Shown here piece after piece: positions 24,701 through 38,285 of a stretch of DNA of 64,000 nucleotides. Positions within the stretch are counted from its first letter, which is position 1. Each line of letters begins with the position of its first letter. The DNA comes from Marvania coccoides (lineage: Eukaryota > Chlorophyta > Trebouxiophyceae > Chlorellales > Chlorellaceae): contig OY978098.1 of NCBI GenBank assembly GCA_963854735.1, forward strand, positions 62,001-126,000. The letters run 5' to 3'. The notes beneath the pieces were generated by a model, which saw only the letters and a list, made by a program, of their open reading frames with translations, was not told where the DNA came from and made no database searches. The position numbers and the translations under genes are program-made.

Positions 24701-25673
24701 TCCTGGCAAGTTGGAATTTTGTGTTCCATTATCCATACACACTAATATCTGAAACACAGTCATTTTTTAATTGAGGTCTCCAGGAATTCAGCCTGGGCGT
24801 GCGTCGCCGCAATGCGGACCAAGCCATCGAGGCCGTCAATGCTGCAAAGCGCCTGCCGTCCTCCAGCGCAGCGCACTTCCTCAAGATGGCTGAAATGTGC
24901 TGTGCAGGTACCTATTCTTTGCGAATTTATTATTCAACTGCTTTTTGTGAACGATATTTGTTGACATGTTTTGTGTGCAGATAGCGCTACCAAGTGCCCT
25001 GAGGCTCGCAAGGCGGCTCTGATAGCCGCTCTGGAGCGCATGACCTCCCAGATTTCCATGGACTACGCTGAAGTTGCTAGAGTGAGGGCTTTTGAACTCC
25101 ATGCGCTGAAGTTGACGTTCTGCCTGATTTCGAAAAACAGGGTGATGACATCAACACTATTATACATCTCATGTGATGCAGACCTTCAGAGCCCTGCTCG
25201 AGCTGTGCTCCGGTGACGAGGAGCGTCTTAAGATAATCCGCGACGCTGCTGCGGTGCTGGCCTCTGCGCCCCCCTCGACCGACGCTGACGCCTACCCCCC
25301 GCTCGAAGCTCGCTGGATGGCGACGACCACGTGGAACCGTGGTGCCACGCACTTCAAATTCTCCAGAGTGGATGAAGGAAAGTCGTTCATGGGCTTGGCG
25401 TTGCGGCTGGCCAAGCACGCTGGCGCTGCATTCACTGAGGAGGAAAAGGTGAGCGTGAAAACTGAAGTGGGCCGCGCTTGAATTATACAATGCAAATTCT
25501 ATATTTAAGTCGGTGTTGTTGTTTTCAATTTCCAGGCGAAGATGGGTGAGGAGTACGAGTGCGTCAAGGCAGCTGCTCCACCAGCTGTCGCTGGTGGCAG
25601 CGGTGGCGGCGCTGCGGGAGGGGAAGAAGGAGAGGCAGGTGCTGCTGGAACAAGCACTTGGGACAGCATTTGA
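21793..25673 (+). CDS. ZIP4/SPO22/TEX11-like TPR protein (meiotic crossover factor)
   Basis: Eleven exons join in frame to give 976 residues: 21793-21996, 22077-22241, 22311-22508, 22631-22762, 22884-24152, 24225-24386, 24535-24705, 24784-24907, 24981-25081, 25182-25448 and 25536-25673. The whole protein is helical and TPR-like. Three spaced blocks carry the W-N-x-G signature seen in ZIP4/SPO22 proteins: LCWNAGCNALERDAPEEAAR, LTAWNAGCSAAKAGD and TTWNRGATHFKF. The central SPO22 domain begins near GGKHVEAAQILQAAHDAHGG. ZIP4 scaffolds the ZMM complex that promotes class I meiotic crossovers. The seventh intron uses a GC donor (CTG|GCAAGT). The start at 21793 follows an in-frame stop at 21775. 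Family assignment rests on motif spacing and length, so a generic TPR protein is the alternative. Confidence 0.75.
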
Positions 25674-25951
25674 TAGTGTGCATGATTTGGGGGGGCCTGG
25701 AAATTTGAACAATGCGCACGGCAAAAAATATTCCTAAAATGTTACAAACAGTACTAGGAAGGGGAAACCGATACTATACATCACTGGAACACGTGCTGGT
25801 GTCATCATTGTATTATATTTTCACTGCCATACGTGCGTCACTGTGTACAAAAATAGAGAAAAAAACAAATTTCGCTGTACTTTTCATTCATATAAATGTT
25901 CGTACTACATTCCAACTTGGATTATTTCTGTAACATGCCTAGATTGGGGAC

Positions 25952-27147
25952 TCAGCATGGGTCGTACCCCATGTCCAGCGTGCAGGGGTGCCTCCCATGC
26001 AGCGGGGGAGGGGAGGTGCCCAGGAAACCCACCAGCAGCGTCAGCAGCAGCCTCGCCCTGAAACCATTTTGAATTTGAACGCAGCAATTCAGTGATCGGC
26101 ATTATTAACACACGTCCAGGGGAAAAAATAAAAATAAAAAATAAATATTTACAATATGATACTCACCCGTACGCAAAAGCCGTGTAGCCCAGTGTTGCCG
26201 CCATCCACGCCCCTACCGCCGTCAACCACCGCGTGTCCCACCTCAGAGCCACGTGACGGATGGTGACCCCCATCACCCACGAGATCTGCAACGCAATGTA
26301 CAGACCGACCCCGGCAAATCCGAGGGGCAAGAGCCATCCATCGGGGACCATTTCCACACAGGTGCCATCCCACGTCATGCTACCCCCCAAACCGGTCTGC
26401 ACCGCGTCCACCGCAACGCACACCCCGTTGCCTGCCGCGATCATGACCGCTCTCAACAAAACCACGCACAGCACGGCGGTAGCAGCAGACAGCAGAAGCG
26501 CGACCACGTAGCTCAGTGCGCGCCTGGCGGGGTGCGGCAGCGAGGGGTCCAGCAGGCGCTGCACCTTGAGGTGGGCAGCTACGGCGGTGAAGCTTTCTGC
26601 GGTGGGGGGCAGCACCCGCTCCAGCACCCACATGCAGCGGGCCCAGGCGCCGCGGGAGAATCGCGTGTCGGCGGAGGATTGGGCTGTAGCGGAGTCGCTC
26701 AGGATGGGGCAGCGGCAGGGGCCGCCCTTCCCATTGCTTGCGGCGCAGGCGGCAGCTGCCAGAAAAGCCTGCACTGTGGCGTAGCGCGACTGCTGAATGA
26801 GGTAGGTGTGGGATTCAAAGAGCGGGTTGGAGAGGTACTCGGCGTCAGGGAGTGCTGCGGGCTTCGGGGGCCTTTTTGAGGGCTTGAAAGCAGTGGCCAC
26901 CAGGGCGCGGCAGCAAGGGCACCGGTAGTGTGATGCGGTCTCTCCTGCGGGTCAATAAATATTCTTTATACACTTTGGTGGAGGAATTAGGCGGTTAATG
27001 CGTGAAAAAACCCTTGCCAGAAAAACACTCCAGTAAGCATACGGCATGGAATCTGTGGCTGCATGCCAGCTGAAGAACGCCATTGATTGTTGAATCGAGA
27101 CACTCAAGGCAAATGGGGCACGTGTCAATGGCCCCATCTTCCGCCAT
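25952..27147 (-). CDS. RING-finger membrane protein, probable E3 ubiquitin ligase
   Basis: Exons are 27147 to 27018 (or 27012), 26944-26167 and 26057-25952, giving 337 (or 339) residues. The RING begins almost at the start: CPICLECLD, then CSHRFHAVC, and finishes in the second exon with RCPCCRALV, so the intron divides the zinc-binding domain. The first intron has two frame-compatible donors: a GC donor (TCTG|GCAAGG) or a poor GT donor six bases on. After a ~90-residue helical middle, three hydrophobic segments follow: SYVVALLLSAATAVLCVVLL, PLGFAGVGLYIALQIS, and one spanning the last splice (AATLGYTAFAYG and then LLLTLLVGFLG). A membrane-anchored E3 ligase is likely; substrates and compartment are unknown. 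It converges with ZIP4 (278 bases between stops). Confidence 0.75.
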
Positions 27148-27425
27148 TCTCCCGGGATTTCAGTTTGTGGGTGCTTGCCACACTGAAAGAGAATAGCTCA
27201 AAAGTTTGCGCTGAAATCGGCTCGGAGCGAGCTACAGACATTTATAAAAATACTTATACTGGCTAATCAAGGCCCAATTCAATTTTTATTGCTCACTGAG
27301 GCCAACGAGGCTCTCTGGGAAGGTGAGCTGTGGGCGCAGGGTTTGACCGGCTTGTTTTTTTCTCCGCTAGCCACGTTTTCTTATTATTTTAGGTTTCATA
27401 AAATATTAAAAATCTATTCTCAGCC
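27148..27425. promoter_or_regulatory. Divergent promoter region
   Basis: A 278-base gap between the start codons of the RING membrane protein (minus) and the TPR/J-domain protein (plus). A short coding-like patch ending in GAAG|GTGAGC near 27327 could be a 5' UTR exon of the plus gene, but this is not supported further. Confidence 0.4.
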
Positions 27426-30189
27426 ATGGCAGCGCCAGCATTGCCACGCGATAATCATCTCTTCTCTGCTACCACATCAAGAGATCTCTTTGGCATTGCA
27501 CGAGGATCGTGCAGATCGTGTGACTGCGGCAAATATATCATCGTAACAAAAGATAAATACCACCGAAAGATCCCGGCGGAGGTATTGATCTAATATGCAA
27601 TTTTTTTCTTCCGGTACTGACCAGCCATTTCATTGCTAGATGCAGAAGCCCGAAGCTGCAGTGCACCCTGACAACGACCCAACAATCACGCATTGCTCCC
27701 GCTGCGGCTGCCCGCCTGAGGCCCACGAGACGGTGGTATGGGAAAACGAGCGCGAGCTTGGCAACGACGCCTACGCCCTCCACCAGTGGGACGCGGCTGT
27801 GCTGCACTACACCAGAGCGATAGACGCAAGACCATCAGAAGCGTCGCTCTGGACCAACAGAGCCGCCGCCTTCCTGGCCAAAGCGATGTAAGTTCACTAG
27901 CATAAACTATTATAAAAACTTGCCGATTGATTCGTTGACGCTGCGCCAGCTCACTTTATCTGCAGGCCCGCACAAGCTTTGCATGACGCAGAGCGCGCAG
28001 CTTCATTACGGCCAGATTGGTTCAAGCCTTGGGCGCGAAAGGGCGCTGCGCTGCTGAGCATGGGGCGCGCTGCCGAAGCTGAAGCAGCCTACCAGAGAGC
28101 GCTGAGCTGCGCAGCTCGAGAAGAACATAAACCATCGGCAGTTGCCGAAATGCAAAAGCGCCTTCGCGAGGCTCAGTTTGCGGTGAAGAAAAGGGCAGCA
28201 GCGAGGCCTTCTGTGCCAACCCAGGGGAGCTCTGGAGCTGTCACCCAGAAGTGGCCTTCTGCGATGCGGCATCAGGCCTTTCCAGCGCCTCCAACAGCTG
28301 TTAATCCCCCCACCTCTGTTCCGTTGCCAGCCACTCCCGAGCCGCCCGCTGCCAAACCATCTCCTTCTAGGGATCTGGAGAGCCTCTGGGCCGCCATTCA
28401 GGAGCAGCACGGCGTCATGGAGCAGGAAATGGCGCAGTTACGCCAGCTCATAGAGGAATTTGGGAAGCGCGTGGAGAACGAGGACAGGGTTGGCTTGCGA
28501 GGACGCAACACTGCGCTCGATGCCGCTGGAAACATGAGTTCTGTTTCTGAAGAGTTTCGCTGCGCAGAGCTGGATGCGGAGGTCTTGAATGAGAGCAAAA
28601 CAGCGTTCAGCCCCCCAGCTGCAGCTGAGACTGCCGCAGCTGCTACGCCTGCTGCCCACGAGCAGTCTCGGGTAGCGGTTGAAGTTGAGCCGCTCCAGCA
28701 TGCGGAGGAAGAAAGCGCGGGTCCATCCATAGCTGGTGCCGTTGACGAAAACGAAGAAGAAAGAGTGACAGTTATTGCAGCATCTGAGGGTAACGACGAA
28801 AGCAGCGGGCGCAGCGGCTGTGAAACTGAAGACGGCGCTGTCTCCGAATGCAGCTTTTCCAGCAACAAGCCGCAGTCTTTGGCTCCGGAAGATGCGCAAA
28901 GCTCTGGTTTCAATGCTGCTGCTGACTCTAAAGGTACCATCTCAAGCTCCTGGAGCAGCGCCGATGGCAGCAGCGCTGACGAAGGCGACGCGCTGAATAG
29001 CAGCAGCGACAGCAGCAGCGACAGCAGCAGCGACAGCAGCAGCGACAGCAGCAGCGGATTCTCCACCAGAAGCGGTCTGTCAGAAGAAGAAAAAGAAGAC
29101 GCGGATTTTCGAGGTGCTGGTGGGGACGAATCGAAGTGGATGGCAGCTGTGGAGGCTGCTCGCCGTGAGATGGGCGCTACCCAGTCCACGTCAGGGTTCA
29201 TTCCGCCGCCGCCCTCCTCCAGAAGAAGAAAGGAAGGGGCGGCTGCGGGGGCATCAGCACCCAGCAGTAGATTTGACCTGAGCAGCCTGTGCGCAATGCT
29301 GGAACGCGAGGCGGCTGCATCCAGGGGCGCAGATCCAGCCGGCATCGCCAGGGTGGCATGCAAAACATGTCGCCCTGGGAAATGCCCCCAGTACGCCAGA
29401 GCCTCCGAAACATTTCATCCAACTGATTTTAGCAGCGTTGCATCGCTATTCAGAGTTGCTGGCGAGTGCGGTGCGTGCGGCTGCGACTGCGGGGTGCACG
29501 AAACAAAATTCGAGGCTGCGCAGCGGAGGGCGGCAGAAGAAAGGGCGTCGCAGCTGCTGGAGAGGCGGCAGCGGCTGAGGGAGCATCAGGAGCGCAAGGC
29601 TGCTGAGCGCATGCTGCGCTCCGTTGAAGATGAGCGCGCTGGCAGGGTGGCAGCTGCTGAGGCACGCAGGAGGGCTGCCGCTGAGGCGGAGGAGGCGCTG
29701 CAGAGCTCCGACATGGACGTTTTGACGCAGTCCAAGCGTGGGTGCTGCTCTGCGTGTGACGCCTGCCCTGGGTTCAAGATTTATTATTCGACCACCGAAG
29801 CCAACAACCCCGATATCATGTTTTACTGCTCACTGTGCGGCTGCAAGTCGGAGGACCACCCGGTGGACGCAGCGTGGGCGTGGCAGGAGGAGCGCAGAAA
29901 AGTGGCAGAAGCGGAGGCGAGAAAGAGAGCAGCCAGCGCGCAGCAGGCAAGCTCTTCAGCGGCACTGGCAGCGGCGAGGGAGGAGCGTGAGGCGTTTGTG
30001 ACGTTGGGGCTGCCGTATGGCTCTGAGTTTTCGGCGGTGGTGAGGGCTTTCAGGAGGCTGGCGCTGAAGCTGCACCCAGACAAACAAAAGGGCAGCGGCG
30101 ATGGGGCAGCAGTGCCGGAGGCGCATGCCACCTTTGTGACCGTGACGCAGGCGTACAGGCTACTGGAGGCGAGAAAGAAGGGTGCTTGA
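27426..30189 (+). CDS. TPR protein with three Cys/His clusters and C-terminal J domain
   Basis: Exons 27426-27581, 27640-27887 and 27966-30189 encode 875 residues. The first exon is required because it supplies the first half of a cysteine cluster (CRSCDCGKY) whose second half (CSRCGCPPEAHE) opens exon 2. Order: cluster 1 (about residues 33-80); TPRs (NELGNDAY-like turn, AIDARPSEASLWTNRAA, RPDWFKPWARKGAA); a long Ser/Glu-rich acidic linker with an SSSD repeat; cluster 2 (CKTC then CGACGCDCGVHE); a Glu/Arg/Ala coiled-coil; cluster 3 (CSACDACPGFKIYYS then CSLCGCKSEDH); and a second coiled-coil. It ends with a J domain (LALKLHPDKQK, carrying the HPD that activates Hsp70). It looks like a co-chaperone that brings Hsp70 to a client through TPRs. 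The cluster C-x2-C-x(n)-C-x2-C-G-C-x4-5-H is a probable zinc fold I cannot name. Confidence 0.82.
28999..29058 (+). repeat. 12-base tandem repeat (agcagcagcgac) coding SSSD
   Basis: Four perfect copies of a 12-base unit and a fifth nearly complete one, in frame, giving a Ser-Ser-Ser-Asp run in the acidic linker of the TPR/J-domain protein. The repeats are almost identical at DNA level, which suggests recent slippage and possible length variation. They create potential CK2-type phosphorylation sites. Confidence 0.9.
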
Positions 30190-30442
30190 CTGTCAGCGAG
30201 AGGGAGTGGGGAGTGATGGTGGGACTGCATGAGAAGGGGAGTTTTTTTTTTCTTCCCACCCAATTGTTTCCTGTGCCGATTTCCGTTTTCAATTATTAAA
30301 AATAAAAATAAATAAATACATTCGCAGAGTTTCGGAAGCATTTTCCTGCGCCTCAAGCACTCGGAATGATTTTTTAAAAGAGACATTTGATTCAAAATCT
30401 ACAGGAAACCACGTACAAATTTCTGAATTGGGCGCTGCTCAA

Positions 30443-32671
30443 ATGAGGACTAGGGCGGGATCAAGGATGATGGAAGGAGACGAGGTAAGCTGAACTAAAA
30501 AAGGGGTGACGAAGGCCTAGCTTTCGCCCTCGATCGATCTCTCCATTTTATATATATATATATATTTTTTTTAATCGCGCAAACACTGAACCGTAAATGC
30601 GTCATGCTGCAGAGTGACGACCAAGAGGAGTTCCACAGCGCTGGGGCAATGCCGGAAGAAGATGAGGAGGCTGGCCCAGAGGCAGTGCTGCTGGTGGGAG
30701 ACGCCGACAACAATGAAAATCCCGCTACAGGGGCGCAGGAAATGGAAGAAGAGGAAGAGGATGAGGACTACGAGTGGGACGAGGAGGGGGAGGGGTCCGG
30801 CGAAGAGGAGTCTGAGGACGACGCTGAGGTGTTCTTTTTTAGCAGCAACGCCCCTCGCGGCGCGTACGCTCAGCTGCTACGCAACATGCCGCGCCTGGAT
30901 GAATACGTGCCTCCCACGCTGGACCACGAACTGGCAGACGAGCTTTCTCTGCGCACCTCCGCCGTGGGGCTGCGCGATGGGCAGCAGCGCTGTGCCTCGG
31001 TGATGAGCCCCGCAAAATCACTCATGCTGCGGGAAACAGGGCCTAGCTCTGGGCGAGCAGCCAGGCACATTGCAACCAACCACAGGCTGCCTACTAAGCC
31101 CACGCGCGTGGTGGAACGCATGCACAGCAGGGCCTACGTTGGGCGCTTCACCGCCGACGGAGAGCTGTTCGTGGCAGCCTTCCAGAACGAGCGGCGCATT
31201 CGAATGTACGACGTGCAAAACGGGTGGTGCCTGGCCAAAGACGTCCACGCCCGCAACCTGCGATGGACGGTCACTGACACTGCGCTTTCCGCTGACCAGC
31301 GTTTTCTCCTCTACGCCTCAATCACCCCCATCGTGCACCTGGTCAACGTTGAGAGGGGCGCAGGTGGCACCGGGGCCACGCATTCCATCGCCAACGTGAC
31401 TGATATCCATGAGGCTCTCAACTTTTCTGACGAGACTCGCGCTAACGGCATCTGGTCGCTGCGGTGGTCGCACGACGACAGGGAGATCATAGCAGGCGCG
31501 ACGGTGGAGCAATTAATTTTTTTATTCTCTTAAATCAATTATTTATACAATCTCTTTCATTTTCATTTTATTTTTGCCCCCTACCGCTTCTTTCGCAGGC
31601 ACCGGGGACGCGTCTCTATACATCTACGAGGTTGCCGCTGGGCGGTCCGTGGTGAGGGTGCAGGGCCACAGGGACGACGTGAATGCGGTGGTGTACGCAG
31701 GGGACGACGATGGCAACGTCATCGTCACAGGGTCTGACGACCACACAATCAAAGTGAGAGGGAGCGAAGTACCGAACCGAAATATTACATAACGGTTTGC
31801 CCACGAATGAGATGTAATTTTAAGGTTTATGAAAAAACTAGTTTGTGTATTGGTGTTGTATCATGCCAGTTTGATCCCTCGCCCACCTCCCACCTTCCTT
31901 CCTTTCTTCTTGTCTTCCAGGTGTGGGATCGCCGCACCCTGGGCCAGCGTCGTGGCTCCGCCGTGGGGGCTTTCATCGGCCACAACGAGGGCGTTGCCCA
32001 CCTGGACGCCAAGGGAGACGGCCGCTACATAATCTCGAACTCCAAAGACCAGACGGTGAAGCTGTGGGACGTGAGGAAGATGCGCAGCCCGAGGGAGGTT
32101 ACGGCCGCTGCTGGCGGAGGGTTGAGCTTCCAGTGGGACTACAGGTGCGCTCGATTCGAAAGCTCTTTACTGTTGCGGTGTTATCTAACTAGCTAAGAAG
32201 GTTTCTTTCACGAAGAGCGGTTTCCTTCAATCTACTCAAACTTGTTATTTCGCTTGTTCGTCCCCTTCCCGCAGGTGGATGCCGTACCCTGCAGCTGGCC
32301 ACGTGGTGCAGCACCCCAACGACGGCGCCATCGCCACCTTCCGCGGACACTCGGTGCTCAGCACGCTATGCCGTGCCTACTGGTCGCCAGCAGCTACCAC
32401 CGGGCAGCGCTACATCTACGCAGCATCTGCGTGCGGTGCGGTGGTAATATGGGACGTAATCAGCGGCGCTGAGGTGGCTCGCCTTGAGTATCACAAGGAG
32501 ATTGTGCGGGACTGCTCTTGGCACCCGCACCTGCCGCTGCTGGCCACAGCTTCGTTCGATGGCACCATCTGCACGTGGGAGCCGGATGTGCCTGGGGAGG
32601 CAGAAGCGGAGGCGGAGCAGTCAAAGGCGTTGCCCAGGCCGGGGCGTGACCAGCTCAGTGACTGGGGCTGA
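30443..32671 (+). CDS. DCAF11/LEC14B-type WD40 protein (CUL4-DDB1 substrate receptor)
   Basis: Five exons give 566 residues: 30443-30484, 30613-31495, 31599-31753, 31921-32144 and 32275-32671. An acidic N terminus (EEEDEDYEWDEEGEG) precedes the conserved LEC14B/DCAF11 block (TNHRLPTKPTRVVERMHSRA, YVGRFTADGELFVAAFQNERRIRMYD). WD repeats follow, several ending in W-D or similar (LWDVRKMRSP, VIWDVISG, CTWEPD), including the family-specific HVVQHPNDGAIATFRGHSVL. DCAF11 proteins present substrates to CUL4-DDB1 ubiquitin ligases and contain WDxR-type motifs; WDVRKM and WDRRTL fit. The second junction needs exon 2 to end at AGCAG with a weak GC donor (GCGCGA) to keep the repeat in frame, so that border is the least sure. 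Plant LEC14B is the same family. Confidence 0.88.
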
Positions 32672-33100
32672 AAAATGAACGCCAAATTTCGGTGTGTACA
32701 GGTTGATGTTTGTTTCCAATTTTTTTTTGTTTCTTTGAACTCCTTTGATACAAGAGAGTTGTATTGTACTCATGTGGTGTTGTATACATTCATCATGCTA
32801 TGCTTGTGTTTCCTGTGTGTCTTTTGGATGCAAAAATGAACAAAGCCTCCTTGTTACAAGTACGGTATCAAAATAACTTTGAAAACATTTGAAAGAAAAA
32901 TAATATCAAATCAGCACAAACGAAAAAACAAACAGAGCAAGCATGTGAAAAATCAGTGCTGCATCGCCCGTCAGTCAAAGGACAGCAGGGACAGCAGGCA
33001 ATTAGAAAGCTAGGGATGGACATGGACAATTTTATGTAAAAGAAAAGGGGGAAAACGTCGTTACATATACTCTCAAAGGTTCAAAGGCGCTCTGCTCTCT
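32672..33100. other. Convergent 3' intergenic region
   Basis: A 429-base AT-rich gap between the stops of the DCAF11-like (plus) and photodecarboxylase (minus) genes. It should hold two 3' UTRs; nothing else was seen. Confidence 0.5.
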
Positions 33101-35329
<2,229 letters not shown>

Positions 35330-35958
35330 TGCAACCTTGAAATTCTACCGAATTGGGCTCCAGCAGCCGAAATCCGTTTCTTATCTCGATACTATCGGGA
35401 ATTTATCATTAACGATTAAACACCCAAGCTACAGTCTTTCCCAGCAATAATGGCCCCTCCAAATCCTTAAAAAATAATGAATGCACGCACGGCGATTTTT
35501 GTATAAACGAGGCTCGGCCCAAGATCTTTGCTCTTTCTTCATCACCTGCAGTTTTTTCCAAGCCATTTCTGACGCATGCAGTGGACGCTTGCAGTGGACG
35601 CGAGAGCAGGGCATGCATGCCGGCAGTGGCCATGGCCCCAGGCCGCGCTGTGCGCAGAAAGAGAGGTCGGCTGCAATGCATGGTGACGGTGCGGCAACGA
35701 ACTTCGCCAACGAACTTCGCCGCCAATAAATGCATCGTACATGGCCTCCCCGGACTTCCCAAGGGCACTGAACATCCATGCAATCATTGCGTCATTAGAA
35801 TATTAAAAAACATCGTTAAAATAAACAAAAAAATCGTAGTTACATTTCAGGAAACACGTTGGCTCCCAAGTTTATCTCATTACTCTCTCAAAGTATTCAC
35901 CAATTTGCCTTCTCTCGTTCTCTCTCAACCCACTGCAACCCCCTTGCTTGCCTCTTCT
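35330..35958. promoter_or_regulatory. Upstream region of the photodecarboxylase gene
   Basis: A 629-base gap between the FAP start (minus) and the stop of the next minus-strand gene. It should contain the FAP promoter and 5' UTR plus the neighbour's 3' UTR. Short open frames on both strands have no recognisable family. A GCATGCA-type palindrome repeats near 35575 and 35611. Confidence 0.4.
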
Positions 35959-37904
35959 TCATGGCGCCGCCCTCAGCAGCCTTTCCACCTCATCCTGCGC
36001 CTCTGCCTGCAGGACCCAGTCAGCCTGCAGCTCCTCAATCTCGCCCAACCGCGCAATCTGCACCTCGATGTCCTCCACCTCCGCCTTCGGCACCTGTGTC
36101 TCCATCTCCACCTCGATCTCTATCATAGATATCACCTTGGCGTAGGCATCCAACATCTGTACCCGACGTACCAAACGACCCTCCAATGCGCTCCTCGCCT
36201 CGCTCACGCGCTCCAGCCTCGCATCGTACGTCCCTCCTGCCGCCACTGCCCCCATTTTCGCCTGCAGCTGCCACAGCCGCGCCAGCACCAGCACGTCCTC
36301 CTCGCACTCCCGCACCAACGCCTGCACCCGCCGCTCCAACGAGGTGTGCTGCTGCAGCAGCTTCTGTCGGGTGGCCTGCACCTCCAGCTCCCGCGTGGGC
36401 AGCTGCTTCAGCCGCGGCAGCACCACCTTGGTGCCTGCAAGCCCCGCCGCTGCTGTTGACACTACCGCCCCTGCCACAAAGTAAGGAAACAGCGGGTTGA
36501 CCAAGCTAGAGGCTGCATCTGCCGCCATAAAGGCCGCCACTGTCGGAATCACCCACCCAGGTAGCCCTGCTGGCCCCCCAGGCTTGGGCGGCCGCACCAA
36601 GGGCGTTGATTTCTGCAGCGTGTGGTTGGTGATCGACAGCGGCTCCCCTGGGTTCGTCTCTGGGGGCGCAGAGCTGATGACGCGGCGGCGGGAGAATGCG
36701 GGGGTCTGCGGGGAGCACACCACCGTCACTCGGTCTCCCATTTTGGCTGGGACGTCTGCCGTGGGCGTGCCAAAGCGAAAGGTGCGCTGCTGCCCTCCTG
36801 GGGTCTCCACCACGGCGATGTGCACCGCCCCCGCTGCCGGGCGCCATGAGATGCCGAACCGCTGCAGCGCTGCTGTGGCCATTGACAGGTTGAGCGCCGC
36901 TGCCTCTGCCACCATGGACTCTGAGGTGATGCTGGTCACGGTGCCGCTGTACAGCTCGTACTCGTATCTATAGATGGCTCGTAAAGAAGAAGACGAGAAG
37001 GGCGAAACGTCAGCATTTGAAGTTATACTTCATTACTACCGTTATTGCTGCAATTCAACCGTCATTTCAGCAAAAATGCACGTGTAATGTTTGAATTATG
37101 AGAGCAATTCAAAATGCCTTCTCATGCTGCTGCTCCGTGTTCTCACCTTGAGTAGCTGTCTGCCACCGCCTTGACGCCCTCCTGAGGCTGCATCACAGCC
37201 AGGGGCTTCCCTGCAGCGCCCAACGGGCACTCCACCACGTACCCAAACTGCACGTCCTCGGCGGAGGGCAGCCCCCTGCTGCGCACGCTGCGAATGATGG
37301 CCACCGCCTCCCGGGTCAACAAACCCCGACACAACCCAACCACCAACGCGCCTGCGGTGTCAACGGTCGCAGGGGGCCACGTCAGCGCCCCATTCAACGA
37401 TCCAGCTGCCACTGAGGCGGCGTCCAGCGACATCAGGGAGGCAGCGGTGGCGGTTCTGCCTGCCGCCGCTGCCGTCATCGCCTGAAATATTGCAAGGGCC
37501 AGTGCAGAGTTGCCGCGATCAAGGGCAGCCCCCATGATGGTGCGGCAGTCGGCTTCTGTCAAGCGCGCGTCTCCAAGGCCTTCTGCCAGCACGTCGAGGG
37601 CTTCGGCTGCGTCTGCTGCAGCGGCGACCTTGCGCAGCAGCAGCGGCGGAAAGTGCGGCTGCTGCTGCTCCTGCTTCGCTTCTGCTTCAGCTGCGCCACG
37701 GCCAGATGTGCTGGCCTCTTCGGCGCTGCCGTTGCTGCTGCAGATGAGGCGCGATGGCTGCCTGAAGGAGGAAGGAGGAGAAGGGCTACGCTGGTGGAGA
37801 CTCAAGACCTCCAAGCGAGGCCCCGCGCTGCTGCATACGGCGAAATGTAGGGGGTGAATTGTTGATGGTGTGATGATGGCGCTGCCTAGGTACCGTGCAG
37901 TCAT
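35959..37904 (-). CDS. Predicted plastid membrane/coiled-coil protein, 588 aa, function unknown
   Basis: Exons 37904-37147 and 36967-35959 join at AG|A (Arg) to give 588 residues. The N terminus looks like a plastid transit peptide (Ser/Arg-rich, few acidic residues to about 55). A helical domain with PPR/TPR-like character follows (ADCRTIMGAALDRGNSALAL, GLCRGLLTREAVAIIRSVRS). A beta-rich middle spans the splice (YEYELYSGTVTSITSESMV, GDRVTVVCSP). A hydrophobic segment near residues 380-430 (WVIPTVAAFMAADAA and FPYFVAGAVVSTAAAGLAG) precedes a long coiled-coil C terminus (LEVQATRQKLLQQHTSLERR, IEIEVEMETQVPKAEVEDIE). I believe plants have a similar plastid protein but cannot name it. The order suggests an envelope or thylakoid-anchored scaffold, which is inference only. 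Confidence 0.72.
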
Positions 37905-38285
37905 TGCGATTGACGGAAAACAGTAAAAATATTTTGAATTTATATCGACAGTATAAGCTGCCCGGTAACTGTTTGGCTGGGCAGCGGTCGATTATGATCT
38001 GACGGCTATGATAATAATGCTAATGCAATTGTCGGCAAAATTGGCCTTGCGCCAAGGGAGATTTACTGCGAAAGTTGATTTCACAGCACGGAGCAGCACA
38101 GGTGGCAAAAAATGCGTTCAAGCTGAAGCCCTCGCCATTTATGTTCACAATACAAGATCCAAAGTTTCCTGGTTGCCTAGCCAGACCTTCACGATCCCCC
38201 GACACTGTTTTTTTATCCCAAGTAAAATTCACAGGGACCCAACGACATATCAAGCCTTTCTGTGGGAAATTGCCACCCTGCTAGA
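37905..38285. promoter_or_regulatory. Divergent promoter region
   Basis: A 381-base gap between the starts of the plastid coiled-coil gene (minus) and phosphopantothenate-cysteine ligase (plus). No specific element was recognised. Confidence 0.45.

Noticed and set aside
35409..35790. Open frames on both strands upstream of the photodecarboxylase
   Set aside because: No domain, overlapping frames in all phases, expected promoter and UTR position.
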